Shown: positions 18,515 through 26,830, numbered from the stretch's first letter. The stretch: DNA of 64,000 nt from Streptomyces sp. col6 (GCF_008042035.1 NZ_RDBL01000029.1:665504-729503), one strand, 5' to 3'. Notes: generated by a model from the letters alone, not told the origin. Translations and numbers: made by a program.

Positions 18515-19459
18515 CTAGGCCGACGCCTCGGTGAGCACCGACAGCTCCTGGTCCGTCAGGCGGAGGTCGGCGACCGCCAGCAGGGCGGGCAGCTGCTCGA
18601 CGGTACGGGCGGAGGCGATCGGCGCGGCGACCGTCGGCCGGGACGCGAGCCAGGCCAGGGCCACGGTCGCGATCTCGGCGTCCCGTTCCCGCGCCACCGT
18701 GTCGAGCGCGGCGAGCACCCGCCGGCCGCGCTCGGACTCCAGGTGGCGGGCCGCGCTCCCGGCGCGGGCACTGTCCACGTCCGTACCCGGGCGGTACTTG
18801 CCGGTGAGGAAGCCGGCGGCCAGCGCGAAGTACGGCACGGCGGCGAGCCCGGCGTCGGCGGCGGTGTCCTGGAGCTCGCCCTCGTAGGTGTCGCGGGAGA
18901 CGAGGTTGTAGTGCGGCTGGAGCGCCACATAGCGGGCCAGCCCCTCGCGTTCGGAGAACTCCAGCGAGGCGCGCAGCCGCTCCGGGCTGATGTTGGACGC
19001 GGCGATCTCCCGCACCTTGCCGTCCTTCACCAGCTGGTCGAGGGCGGTGATGATCTCCTCGACCGGGACGGTCTCGTCGTCGAAGTGCGTGTAGTAGAGG
19101 TCGATGTAGTCGGTGTTCAGCCGGCGCAGCGACTCCTCGGCGGCCGCCTTGATCGTGGGCGCCGACAGCCCCTTGTACCCGGGGAGGGCGCCGACCTTGG
19201 TGGCCACCACGACGTCGGACCGGTTGCCGCGCGCCGTGAGCCACTTGCCGATGACCGTCTCCGACTCGCCGCCCCCGTTGCCGGGAACCCAGTGCGAGTA
19301 GGCGTCGGCGGTGTCGACGAAGTTGCCTCCGGCACCCGTGTACGCGTCGAGCACGGCGAAGGACTGCTCGTCGCCGGCGGTCCAGCCGAAGACGTTTCCA
19401 CCGAGGCAGAGCGGGAAGACCTGGAGGCCGGACGGGCCGAGGTTGCGCAGTGAAGTCAT
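18515..19459 (-). CDS. aldo/keto reductase
   Basis: A 314-residue NADPH-dependent TIM-barrel oxidoreductase. It shows the catalytic Asp-Tyr region GGNFVDTADAYSHW, the Lys region VVVATKVGALPGYKG and the His-containing YIDLYYTHFDD. Cofactor-binding residues lie in the C-terminal VAAPIASARTVEQL segment. Related enzymes reduce a wide range of aldehydes and ketones; the substrate is not deducible. ATG 19459 gives the normal family N-terminus TSLRNLGPSGLQVFPL. No good ribosome site precedes it. A further ATG at 19504 is in frame but would add an uncharacteristic extension. Confidence 0.88.
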   Translation of the reverse strand: MTSLRNLGPSGLQVFPLCLGGNVFGWTAGDEQSFAVLDAYTGAGGNFVDTADAYSHWVPGNGGGESETVIGKWLTARGNRSDVVVATKVGALPGYKGLSAPTIKAAAEESLRRLNTDYIDLYYTHFDDETVPVEEIITALDQLVKDGKVREIAASNISPERLRASLEFSEREGLARYVALQPHYNLVSRDTYEGELQDTAADAGLAAVPYFALAAGFLTGKYRPGTDVDSARAGSAARHLESERGRRVLAALDTVARERDAEIATVALAWLASRPTVAAPIASARTVEQLPALLAVADLRLTDQELSVLTEASA

Positions 19460-19531
19460 AGAGGGAACAACGCTTTCCGGCCACCCCGCTATTCCGTGCC
19501 CCATACATCCGGTCAGGTGCCCCCACGCAGA

Positions 19532-19573
19532 CCGGCAGCCCTGACGTCGGGGGGTGTGCGTCAGGGCTGCCGG
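19532..19573 (-). terminator. hairpin terminator after the M23 peptidase gene
   Basis: A perfect 15-bp stem (19532-19546 with 19559-19573) with a 12-nt loop sits about 70 bp after the M23 peptidase stop codon and before the aldo/keto reductase start. Confidence 0.65.
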
Positions 19574-19641
19574 GGTTCGGAAGGCCGCGGACCGGGAACG
19601 GTGAAGGCCGTCCCGGGGTCGCGGGAACTACTGCGGAAGAG

Positions 19642-20811
19642 TCAGACGGTCAGACCGCGGGCATGCAGCCAGGCCATCGGGTCGATGCCGGTGCCGTCCG
19701 GGGTGTGGACCTCCAGGTGGAGGTGCGGGCCGGTCACGTTGCCGGTCGCGCCGACGCGGCCGATGGTGTCGCCGGTGGTGACCTTCTGGCCGATGCTGAC
19801 GTCGATCGAGGACTGGTGGCAGAACCACAGCTCCGTGCCGTCCTCCAGCTCCAGGACCGTGCGGTAGCCGTAGGAACCGGAGTAGCCGGCCGACTTGATC
19901 GTACCGGTGTGGATGGCCTTGATCGGGGTGCCGGTCGGAGCCGCGAAGTCGAGGCCCGTGTGATAGCCGGAGGACCACATCGATCCGGCCTGGCCGAACG
20001 TCGAGGTGATCGTGTACGACGAGGTGGGAAGGGAGTAGCTGGCGGCGAGCTTGGCCAGGCGCAGCGCCTCGGCCTTCTTCTTCGCCTCCTCCTCCGCCTT
20101 CTTCTTCTCGGCGGCGGCCTTGGCCTCGGCGGCGTCCTGCTGCTTCTTCGCCTCGGCGGCGGCCTTCTCGGCGGCGGCCTTCTCCTCGGCCGCCTTGGCC
20201 TCGGCGTCGGCGGCGCCCTGCTGCTGCTCCGCCTGCTGGAGGATGCGGGCGCGCAGCGCCTCACCGGCGTCCGTGGTGCCCTGCTCGGCCTCGGTGGTGG
20301 TGATGCCGGCGGTGGTCAGCGGGGCGGCGGCGGTGGCGACGGCGGGCGTCTCGGCCTCGGCCTCGCCGGAGAACAGCGCACCCACGCCGGGAAGTGACGC
20401 GGCGTCGGGGAGATTGTCCGAGATGGAATCGGGAAGAGAGATGGAGACCGGCGGTTTGCTCTGCGCGGTGGCCATGCCTCCCGCGCCGACGGCCGCGATG
20501 ACACCGACGCCGAGGACGGTGGAGCTACGGGCCAGACCATTGCGCTGCTTGGCGACTCGGTGCTTGCCGCGGACGGGGCGGACGGACTCCTCGGTGGGGT
20601 TCCATTCCTCCCAGGCCCGCTCGGCCTCGGCCTCATCGGCGCGGAAGCCGCTGCCGAACCCGGCGCCGGTGCCGAAGCCGTTGCCCCGATCGGTCGCGTA
20701 GTCGCTCCCCTGTTCCGGGATGTACGCGGTGCCGGGGCCGGTCGCGAAGTCGGCGCCGTACTCGGGCACGAACCGTGAAGGGGATTCGGGGGCAGGCTTG
20801 TTGGACGCCAC
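19642..20811 (-). CDS. M23 (LytM-type) peptidoglycan endopeptidase with coiled coil
   Basis: 389 residues. The cytosolic N-terminus is Gly/Asp/Tyr-rich. One hydrophobic segment (STVLGVGVIAAVGAGGMATA, around 93-112) is a signal anchor. An Ala/Glu/Lys/Gln coiled coil runs from about 185 to 255, then the M23 domain. Zinc ligands are His and Asp in SGYHTGLDFA and His in GPHLHLEVH. The enzyme should cleave peptide crosslinks in the cell wall. The start is GTG 20811, with AAGGAG ending 9 nt upstream; the frame extends upstream through the riboswitch, which is not coding. The c-di-AMP riboswitch ahead of it matches the known link between this signal and wall hydrolases in Streptomyces. Confidence 0.9.
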   Translation of the reverse strand: MASNKPAPESPSRFVPEYGADFATGPGTAYIPEQGSDYATDRGNGFGTGAGFGSGFRADEAEAERAWEEWNPTEESVRPVRGKHRVAKQRNGLARSSTVLGVGVIAAVGAGGMATAQSKPPVSISLPDSISDNLPDAASLPGVGALFSGEAEAETPAVATAAAPLTTAGITTTEAEQGTTDAGEALRARILQQAEQQQGAADAEAKAAEEKAAAEKAAAEAKKQQDAAEAKAAAEKKKAEEEAKKKAEALRLAKLAASYSLPTSSYTITSTFGQAGSMWSSGYHTGLDFAAPTGTPIKAIHTGTIKSAGYSGSYGYRTVLELEDGTELWFCHQSSIDVSIGQKVTTGDTIGRVGATGNVTGPHLHLEVHTPDGTGIDPMAWLHARGLTV

Positions 20812-20835
20812 GCGGGCGCACTCCTTTCCTTCCTT

Positions 20836-20990
20836 CTCGCCTACCGGGTTAGCTGACGGGTTCGGAGCAGGAAGGTCTCCTACGGGTTCCTCCGCCTCTC
20901 GTGAAGACAGAGATGCCCGATTCACCCCATGTAGGTGGTTCCCCGGTTCCCTTGCGGAATTCGGCGCTCGCGCACGGTGCCGCCACTGAC
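20836..20990 (-). promoter_or_regulatory. c-di-AMP riboswitch, ydaO/yuaA type
   Basis: Read on the minus strand, the leader contains the conserved blocks of the ydaO class in order: AAGGGAACCGGGGAACCACC, then TGGGGTGAATCGGGC, GGAACCCGTAGGAG and CCGAACCCGTCAGCTAACC followed by CGGTAGGCGAG. It ends about 25 nt before the GTG of the M23 peptidase. High c-di-AMP usually switches such genes off. Exact 5' and 3' limits are approximate. Confidence 0.9.
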
Positions 20991-21187
20991 GGCGGCTGGG
21001 ACAACCGCGCTGCGTTATCGAACGTTAATAGACAGACGGCTCCGATTCCAAGCCGTTCCCACTGATCGTTCATGTCCTTGGCCTGGACTTTACGGGACAC
21101 AAGTGGGTGGAATCGGGCGAGTTGAATAACACTCGGCCACTACCCGTTTTCTGACGTTGCGTCAAATGTTATGCGGAGCGACGTCCT

Positions 21188-22342
21188 TCAATCACTCAGA
21201 GTCGCGTCCCGCTTGACGATCTTCACGGTCCTGCGCCGGTCGGGCTGCCCCTTCGCCGGCCGCGCCACCGCGAGCAGCGCCATGTCGTCGGTCGACTCGC
21301 CCCCCGTATGCAGCCGCACGTCGTCGGTCAGCGCGGACAACAGCTCCTCGGGCCCGGGGAAGAGGCGCCCGCGCAACCGCTCCGCCGGGTCGTAGAAGAC
21401 ACCCTCGGCGTCGCGGGCCTCGGACAGGCCGTCCGTGTAGAACAGCAGCGTCCCGCCGGCCGGCAGCTCCCACTCGTCCGAGCGGTCCGGCCGCACCCCC
21501 AGGCCCATCCCCAGCGGCAGCGCGGCCTCCGAGGGCGTCAGGGCGTCCACCGCACCGTCCCTGTACAGCAGCAACGGGTCGGGATGGCCCCGGTTCACGG
21601 TCCGCACGAGCTGTCCGCCCGGCGGGATCTCCGCGAGCACGGCCGTGACGAACTCCTCGAAGGCGTCGAATCCGCCGCCGCGGGTCGACTCACGCGCCAG
21701 CGCGCGTTCCAGCCGCTGCGCCACGCCCTCCAGTGACTTCTCCTGCTCAGCCGCCTCCCGGAACGCACCGATCACCACCGCCACGGCGCCGACCGCCTGC
21801 AACCCCTTCCCGCGCACGTCCCCGAGCACCAGCCGCACGCCGTACGGGGTATCGGCCGCCGCGTACAGGTCACCCCCGACGAACTCGTCCGCCTGAGCCG
21901 CCTCGTACCGCGCGGCCACCTGCAGTCCGCCGATCCGCTCGGGAGGCGCGGGCAGCACGGCCCGCATGGCGGTCTCGGCGATCATCCGGGCCGACGCCAG
22001 CTGCTCGTTGCCGCGCCGCACGACCCGGTTGATCACACAGGCCTGGACGGCGACCGTGAGAACGGTGATCATCTCGATGAGCGAGACCACCTCGATCAGG
22101 TCCCCGGTGTAGAACCGGATCCCGGCGACGGCGAGCACCGCGGCGGTCCCGACCCGGATCGTGGTGGCCAGACCGAAGAAGGGTGCCGCGATCAACGGGG
22201 CCGCCGCGAACATCGGCACGGCCGTGAAGGACGGCGGCGTGAAGAGGTCGAAAACCACGCCGATGACGATCATCGCCACCGGCAGCACCCGGACGAACCG
22301 GCGGCTCCCCGCGCCACGCCACCGTCGCTCCCACTTCCCCAC
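21188..22342 (-). CDS. membrane-anchored SpoIIE-type PP2C phosphatase
   Basis: About 384 residues. The N-terminus holds three to four hydrophobic helices (RVLPVAMIVIGVVFDLF, VPMFAAAPLIAAPFFGLATTI, VSLIEMITVLTVAVQACV). A short linker leads to the cytosolic phosphatase with motifs LQVAARYEAAQADEFVGGDLYAA, LVLGDVRGKGLQAV and LFYTDGLSEARD, ending in STDDMALLAVAR. It should dephosphorylate a STAS-type anti-sigma antagonist. GTG 22342 is preferred because AGGAG lies 7 nt before it; GTG 22369 is an in-frame alternative. The gene stands alone between the riboswitch region and the initiator tRNA. It is the second SpoIIE phosphatase in the window, without the PAS domain of the first. Confidence 0.88.
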   Translation of the reverse strand: MGKWERRWRGAGSRRFVRVLPVAMIVIGVVFDLFTPPSFTAVPMFAAAPLIAAPFFGLATTIRVGTAAVLAVAGIRFYTGDLIEVVSLIEMITVLTVAVQACVINRVVRRGNEQLASARMIAETAMRAVLPAPPERIGGLQVAARYEAAQADEFVGGDLYAAADTPYGVRLVLGDVRGKGLQAVGAVAVVIGAFREAAEQEKSLEGVAQRLERALARESTRGGGFDAFEEFVTAVLAEIPPGGQLVRTVNRGHPDPLLLYRDGAVDALTPSEAALPLGMGLGVRPDRSDEWELPAGGTLLFYTDGLSEARDAEGVFYDPAERLRGRLFPGPEELLSALTDDVRLHTGGESTDDMALLAVARPAKGQPDRRRTVKIVKRDATLSD

Positions 22343-22514
22343 CTGCGGTCTCCTGCCCGGTGCAGCCACGGCCGCGGACGGTACCGCGCACCTCCCCCAG
22401 CCTCGCCGCCGTCCGGCCGGCCGGCGACTCCTCGGCCGCCGATGGGGCGAAGCACGTACGCCGACAACGCATCAGGCCCGGCACGCTGCCTGCGTGCCGG
22501 GCCTGATCCTTCAG

Positions 22515-22588
22515 TAGCGGGGACAGGATTTGAACCTGCGACCTCTGGGTTATGAGCCCAGCGAGCTACCGAGCTGCTCCACCCCGCG
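22515..22588 (-). tRNA. initiator tRNA-fMet (anticodon CAT)
   Basis: The 74-nt minus-strand cloverleaf has anticodon CAT. Three consecutive G:C pairs flank the anticodon loop (GGG/CCC) and the first base pair is not Watson-Crick, both initiator hallmarks. CCA is not encoded. Confidence 0.95.
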
Positions 22589-22698
22589 TCGGTGAACCCA
22601 ACTCTACGGCATGTTCGGAGCACTCATGACCACCCGCCTCGCACACCCGTACGCACCCGCCGTCCCCCGAACGCCAAAGTGCCGAAAACGAGAAGGTA

Positions 22699-22725
22699 TT
22701 GCGAGGAACATGTGTTCTGTCGCAA
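22699..22725. promoter_or_regulatory. inverted repeat TTGCGA-N15-TCGCAA, possible operator
   Basis: Outer 6-bp arms TTGCGA and TCGCAA enclose a second dyad GAACA-TG-TGTTC. It lies 124 bp before the small membrane protein gene and 110 bp behind the initiator tRNA, so either could be the target. Confidence 0.4.
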
Positions 22726-22848
22726 GGTATCTGCTGCACCCCCCGGCTCGGCGGGCTGCCCGTGTGAGCAGGCCTCCGACCGTGCGTGACGGCGCGCCCG
22801 GGGCCGCTCCCGGTCTCTGATCGCAGCCTGTCTGGAGGGCTCCCGACC

Positions 22849-23205
22849 ATGACCGCACCGCTCGCCTCCGATCGCACCCCCGCCCCCTCGGCGACCCCGA
22901 CGTCACCGGTACGCGCCGCCGCCACCGGCGGCCTCATCGGCGGCGTGATGGGCGCGGTGATGAGCGCGGCGGTGAACTACCTGGCGATCGGCCTCCCGGG
23001 CAGCGAGTCGGCCAACGCGGCCAACCACGCGATATCGGGCCTGATCAGCGGGTTCCTCGCCGGCTTCATCGGCATCATGGTGAACAGCAGGAAGGCGGCC
23101 GCGGCCACCGCCGGCGCCGTACCGGACTCCGGAGCAGGCACGGAGACGGCGCCCGGCGCAGACACCGACAAGGCCCCGGCCACTGCCTCCGGGCCGGAGA
23201 AGTAG
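22849..23205 (+). CDS. small hydrophobic membrane protein, function unknown
   Basis: 118 residues. A 25-residue polar N-terminus is followed by two predicted helices (AATGGLIGGVMGAVMSAAVNYLAIG and AISGLISGFLAGFIGIMV) and an acidic Ala/Gly/Thr/Asp tail. GGAGGG at 22834-22839 supports ATG 22849. The Gly-rich helices suggest packing or oligomerisation. Family not recognised. The next gene, 106 bp on in the same direction, is another small membrane protein and may be co-transcribed, although a strong dyad lies between them. Confidence 0.7.
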   Translation: MTAPLASDRTPAPSATPTSPVRAAATGGLIGGVMGAVMSAAVNYLAIGLPGSESANAANHAISGLISGFLAGFIGIMVNSRKAAAATAGAVPDSGAGTETAPGADTDKAPATASGPEK

Positions 23206-23259
23206 CCGCCGCACCCCACCCCGCCCCTTGCCTCTCGACGGGCGCGCGCACCCATATGG

Positions 23260-23291
23260 CGATATGACTGATTTCTGACTCAGCCATATCG
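23260..23291. promoter_or_regulatory. 12-bp imperfect inverted repeat upstream of the SHOCT gene
   Basis: CGATATGACTGA and TCAGCCATATCG are complementary apart from one position, with an 8-nt spacer. It ends 19 nt before the ATG of the next gene. It has no U tract, so an operator or leader hairpin is more likely than a terminator. Confidence 0.4.
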
Positions 23292-23310
23292 ACGGCGCCG
23301 GGAGTGGACG

Positions 23311-23718
23311 ATGGACGACTATCCCCTGCTCAACCTGTTCTGGACGATGCTCTGGTTCTTCCTCTGGATCATGTGGCTCTTCCTGCTTTTCCGGGTCATC
23401 ATGGACATCTTCCGCAGCCACGACCTCAGCGGCTGGGCCAAGGCCGGCTGGCTGATCCTGGCGCTGGTCCTGCCCTACCTGGGTGTGCTGATCTACGTGA
23501 TCGCCCGCGGCAAGTCCATGGGCAAGCGCGACGCCCAGGAGGCGAAGGAGCGCGACGCCGCCTTCAAGGCGTACATCAGGGACGCGGCGGGCACAGAAGG
23601 CGGCAACGGTCCCCAGGGCAGTCACGTCGACGACCTCTCACGGCTCGCCGATCTCAAGGACCGGGGCGCGATCACGGAGGACGAGTACCAGCGCGCGAAG
23701 TCGAAGCTCCTGGTCTGA
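23311..23718 (+). CDS. SHOCT-domain membrane protein with PLDc_N-like helices
   Basis: 135 residues. The N-terminus has two helices, LFWTMLWFFLWIMWLFLLFRVI and AGWLILALVLPYLGVLIYVIARG, in the PLDc_N arrangement. A charged linker precedes a C-terminal SHOCT segment (LSRLADLKDRGAITEDEYQRAKSKLL). SHOCT domains are short oligomerisation or protein-contact modules found at the C-termini of bacterial membrane proteins. ATG 23311 follows GGGAG. The role is unknown; families of this type are often stress-linked. It ends 70 bp before the tsaD-like gene, with the 30-bp operator dyad between. Confidence 0.78.
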   Translation: MDDYPLLNLFWTMLWFFLWIMWLFLLFRVIMDIFRSHDLSGWAKAGWLILALVLPYLGVLIYVIARGKSMGKRDAQEAKERDAAFKAYIRDAAGTEGGNGPQGSHVDDLSRLADLKDRGAITEDEYQRAKSKLLV

Positions 23719-23744
23719 CGCCGGAAGCGGGCGAGTACCTTATT

Positions 23745-23774
23745 GCATTGGGATCGCAATAGCGATCCCAATGC
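23745..23774. promoter_or_regulatory. perfect 30-bp operator dyad before the tsaD-like gene
   Basis: GCATTGGGATCGC and its exact complement flank AATA, giving 13 matched base pairs. It ends 14 nt before the GTG start of the tsaD-like gene. A TetR gene follows that gene directly, so this is a good candidate for its operator. Binding is inferred. Confidence 0.65.
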
Positions 23775-23788
23775 GAGAAGGGGAGTGT

Positions 23789-24844
23789 GTGCGGACTCCG
23801 GTGGTGCTGGGCATCGAGTCGTCGTGCGACGAGACGGGTGCGGGGATCGTCTCGGGCGGCCGGCTGCTCGCGCACGTCGTGGCGTCGAGCATGGACGAGC
23901 ACGCCCGCTTCGGCGGAGTGGTGCCGGAGATCGCCGCCCGCGCGCACCTCCAGGCGTTCACCCCCGTCGTCCAGGAGGCCCTGGCACAGGCGGGGCTCGG
24001 GCTGCGGGACCTCGACGCCGTCGCGGTGACCACCGGCCCCGGTCTGTCCGGCGCCCTCCAGGTCGGTCTGGCCGGGGCGAAGTCCCTGGCCTACGCGGCG
24101 GAGGTGCCGCTCTACGGAGTGCACCACCTGGCCGGGCACGTGGCCGCCGACACCCTGGAACACGGCCCGCTGCCCGACCCGTGCATGGTCCTCATCGTCT
24201 CCGGCGGCCACACCTCGCTGCTGCTCGTACGCGACCTGGTGCGCGATCCGATCCTGCACCTGGGCGACACCGTGGACGACGCGGCGGGCGAGTGCTTCGA
24301 CAAGGTCGCCCGCGTCTTCGGCCTCCCCTACCCGGGCGGACCGGCCATCGACCGCGCCGCCCGCGACGGCAATCCCTGCGCCGTCGCCTTCCCCCGGCCG
24401 CTGCTGGGCTCGAAGGACGACCCGTACGCCTTCTCCTTCTCCGGCCTGAAGACCGCCGCCGCCCGCTGGGCCGAGCAGCACCGCCTGCGCGGCGAGAACA
24501 TCCCACTGGCCGACGGCGCCGCCTCGCTCCAGGAGGCCGTCGCGGACGTCCTGACGCGCAAGGCACTGGCCGCCTGCCGCCAGTACGACGTCCACACCCT
24601 CGTCGTGGTCGGCGGCGTCGCGGCGAACTCCCGGGTCAGGGCCCTGGCCGAGGAGCGCTGCGCCGCTGCGGGAGTCGAGCTGCGCGTACCGCCGCTGACC
24701 CTGTGCACCGACAACGGGGCGATGATCGCCGCCGTCGGCGACCTCCTCGTACGGGCGGGCGCCGACCCGGCACAGCTGAACGTCTCCATCGACCCGTCGG
24801 CTCCCCTGGAGTACGCCTCCCTCAACCCGGTCGCGGCCCGCTGA
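23789..24844 (+). CDS. tsaD: TsaD-like tRNA threonylcarbamoyladenosine (t6A) transferase, stand-alone copy
   Basis: 351 residues of the Kae1/TsaD/Gcp fold. The ATPase-fold motif is GIESSCDETGAGIV; metal-ligand histidines are in GVHHLAGHVAA; further signatures are IVSGGHTSLL, GDTVDDAAGECFDKVARVFGLPYPGGP, FSFSGLKTA and VVGGVAANSRVR. All key residues look intact. TsaD transfers the threonylcarbamoyl group to A37 of ANN-decoding tRNAs together with TsaB and TsaE. Those partners are absent here; in Streptomyces the usual tsaD is, from memory, clustered with tsaB, tsaE and rimI elsewhere, so this is probably a paralogue. GTG 23789 follows AAGGGGAG. A TetR gene starts 25 bp downstream. The enzyme class is clear; the reason for a second, regulated copy is not. 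Confidence 0.85.
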   Translation: MRTPVVLGIESSCDETGAGIVSGGRLLAHVVASSMDEHARFGGVVPEIAARAHLQAFTPVVQEALAQAGLGLRDLDAVAVTTGPGLSGALQVGLAGAKSLAYAAEVPLYGVHHLAGHVAADTLEHGPLPDPCMVLIVSGGHTSLLLVRDLVRDPILHLGDTVDDAAGECFDKVARVFGLPYPGGPAIDRAARDGNPCAVAFPRPLLGSKDDPYAFSFSGLKTAAARWAEQHRLRGENIPLADGAASLQEAVADVLTRKALAACRQYDVHTLVVVGGVAANSRVRALAEERCAAAGVELRVPPLTLCTDNGAMIAAVGDLLVRAGADPAQLNVSIDPSAPLEYASLNPVAAR

Positions 24845-24869
24845 TCACCTCTGCTGCGATGATGAGGTC

Positions 24870-25490
24870 ATGTCGGCTGGTGGGTCCAAGGAGTCCGCGT
24901 CCTCGGGCGGTTACGCGAAGGGGCGTGCGCGCCGGGAGCAGATCGTGGCGACGGCGGCCGAGGCCTACGGGGACGTGGGGTACCACGGTGCCTCGCTGCG
25001 GGAGATCGCGAAGCGGGCCGGGATCAGCCATGTCGGCCTGATGTACTACTTCCCCAGCCGTGAGGCGCTGCTGGCGGCGGTGCTGGAGCGGCGGGACGAG
25101 GAGGAGGCCGCGCGGACCGCGCCGCTGGTGTCCTCGCCCCGGGACGCGATGCGCCATCTGCTGGATCTGGCCGGCCGCAACGCCGGTCACGCGGGGATGG
25201 TCGAGTTGTACGTACGGCTGGCGGCCGAGGCGACCCCCGCGGACCATCCGGCGCACGGGTACTTCGAGCGGCATTACGAGATGGTCCGCTCCTATGCGCA
25301 CCGCGCGTTGGAGGAGCTGGCCGCGCAGGGGGCGCTGCGGGACGGGGTCGACGCCCGGACCGCGGCCGTGGGCCTCGTGGCGCTGATGGACGGGTTGCAG
25401 GTGCAGTGGCTGACGAGTCCGGACGAGGTGGACATGGCCGGGGTCCTGCGGGCGTTCGTGCAGCAGCTTCTCAGGGAACCCTTGGCGTAG
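24870..25490 (+). CDS. TetR-family repressor beside tsaD-like and MATE genes
   Basis: 206 residues. The N-terminal helix-turn-helix reads REQIVATAAEAYGDVGYHGASLREIAKRAGISHVGLMYYFPSREALLAAVL. The C-terminal ligand domain has the pattern TAAVGLVALMDGLQVQWLT seen in TetR_C-type regulators. It lies 25 bp after the tsaD-like gene and is probably co-transcribed. Its last 20 bp overlap the 3' end of the convergent MATE gene. The perfect dyad upstream of the tsaD-like gene is its likely operator, giving negative autoregulation. The palindrome ahead of the kinase-like gene has a different sequence, so it need not be bound by this protein. Ligand unknown. Confidence 0.85.
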   Translation: MSAGGSKESASSGGYAKGRARREQIVATAAEAYGDVGYHGASLREIAKRAGISHVGLMYYFPSREALLAAVLERRDEEEAARTAPLVSSPRDAMRHLLDLAGRNAGHAGMVELYVRLAAEATPADHPAHGYFERHYEMVRSYAHRALEELAAQGALRDGVDARTAAVGLVALMDGLQVQWLTSPDEVDMAGVLRAFVQQLLREPLA

Positions 25491-26830
25491 CGCCGCTCAG
25501 CCGTCGCAGAAGAACCAGCGCCACGGCGGCGGTGGCCAGTTCGCCGGCGGCCAGTCCTGCCCAGACGCCACCGGTGCCCAGCCGGCCGAGGACCACGATC
25601 AGCGGCACCTTGACCAGGAGCAGGCTGCCGATGGACATCAGGTAGGCGGGCGCCGGCCGGCCCAGGGACTGGGAGTAGGCCGCCACCAGGGGGCCGATCC
25701 CGGCGACGGTCAGGCCGAGGGCGATGACCCGCAGCGCCCGGCCGGCGGTGGTGACGGCGGCCGGGTCGTTGAGGAACAGTCCGGCGAGCGGCTCGGCCAG
25801 CAGGGCGAGGACCGCCGCGGTGAGCAGTCCGTAGAGCAGGGAGGCGAGCAGCGCGAGGTTGCGTGCGCGCAGGGCGCGGTCGGCAAGGCCGCGGCCGCTG
25901 TTGTAGCCGACGATGGGCTGCAGGCCCTGGCCGATGCCGGTGTGGGGCATCATCACGAAGGTCTGGAGCCGGGCGCAGACGGCGTACGCGGCCAGCGCCA
26001 CGGCCGACCCGGTGGCGGCAGCGTGGCGTTGACGAGGACGGCCAGGAGCGTGACACCCGTTCCGGCCAGGAACGAGGGCAGGCCGATGCCCAGCAGCGCC
26101 CGCAGGGTCGGGCCGTGGGGCAGCAGGTCGCGCGGGGCGACGCGGTAGGGGCGGTGGCGCCGTCCGAAGAAGAACCACAGGCTCATCGCCGCGGAGACGG
26201 CCTGACCGCCGACGGTGCCCAGGGCGGCACCGCGTACCCCCATGCCGAGCCCGAAGATCAGGAGCGGGTCGAGCGTGATCTGGACGGCGACGGGGACGAG
26301 CCACAGGAGGGTCGAGTAGCCCATCCTCCCCTCGGCGCGCACCAGGCTGGAGAACCCGGTGGAGACGAGCGCTCCGCACAGCAGCACGACGGCATAGGGA
26401 CGTGCGCTCTCCCGCAGTTCGCCGTGGGCGCCGAACAGGGCGAGGAGCGGGTCCAGGAAGGTCAGGCCGAGCACGGTGGTGGCGGCGGCGCAGGACCAGA
26501 ACAGGGTGAAGGAGTTGCCGGCGGCGCGGGCGGCGGCCCGCCGGTCCCCCGCGCCCAGGCACGGGAGATCAGGGAGGCGCCGCCCGCGCCCACGGTGGTG
26601 GACACCGCGCCGAGCAGCAGCAGGAGCGGGGCGGCCAGGTTGACCGCGGCCATCGCGGTGTCGCCCACGCCGTGCCCGACGAACCACGCGTTGGTCAGGG
26701 CGTAGACGCCGTAGACGCCGACGGCGGCCGTGGTCTGCGTACAGGCCCGCCACAGCAGCCGGCCCACCGGCTCGGTGCCGAGCCGGGTGGTGTGGTCGGC
26801 GGGTGCGGGAGCGGTGGGCCGGGAGGTCAC
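25471..26830 (-). pseudogene. MATE-family efflux transporter interrupted by two frameshifts
   Basis: Three consecutive minus-strand frames together encode one MATE (multidrug and toxin extrusion) protein of about 450 residues with 12 helices. The first part starts at GTG 26830 (LGTEPVGRLLWRACTQTTAAVG...GAGGASLISRAW). Frame is lost in the G run at 26546-26550, where 6 rather than 5 would restore it. The middle part (GNSFTLFWSCAAATTVLGL...GLPSFLAGTGVTLLAVLVNATL) is lost near 26018-26021, where one extra G would restore it. The last part runs RLQTFVMMPHTGIGQGLQPIVGYN... to the stop. The GTG overlaps the stop of the kinase-like gene (GTGA), implying translational coupling. Either a real pseudogene or two single-base sequencing errors. 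Confidence 0.8.

Noticed and set aside
16626..19526. 966-codon minus frame across trmB, PrsW and the reductase
   Set aside because: No domain similarity; the three overlapped genes are all well supported in other frames.
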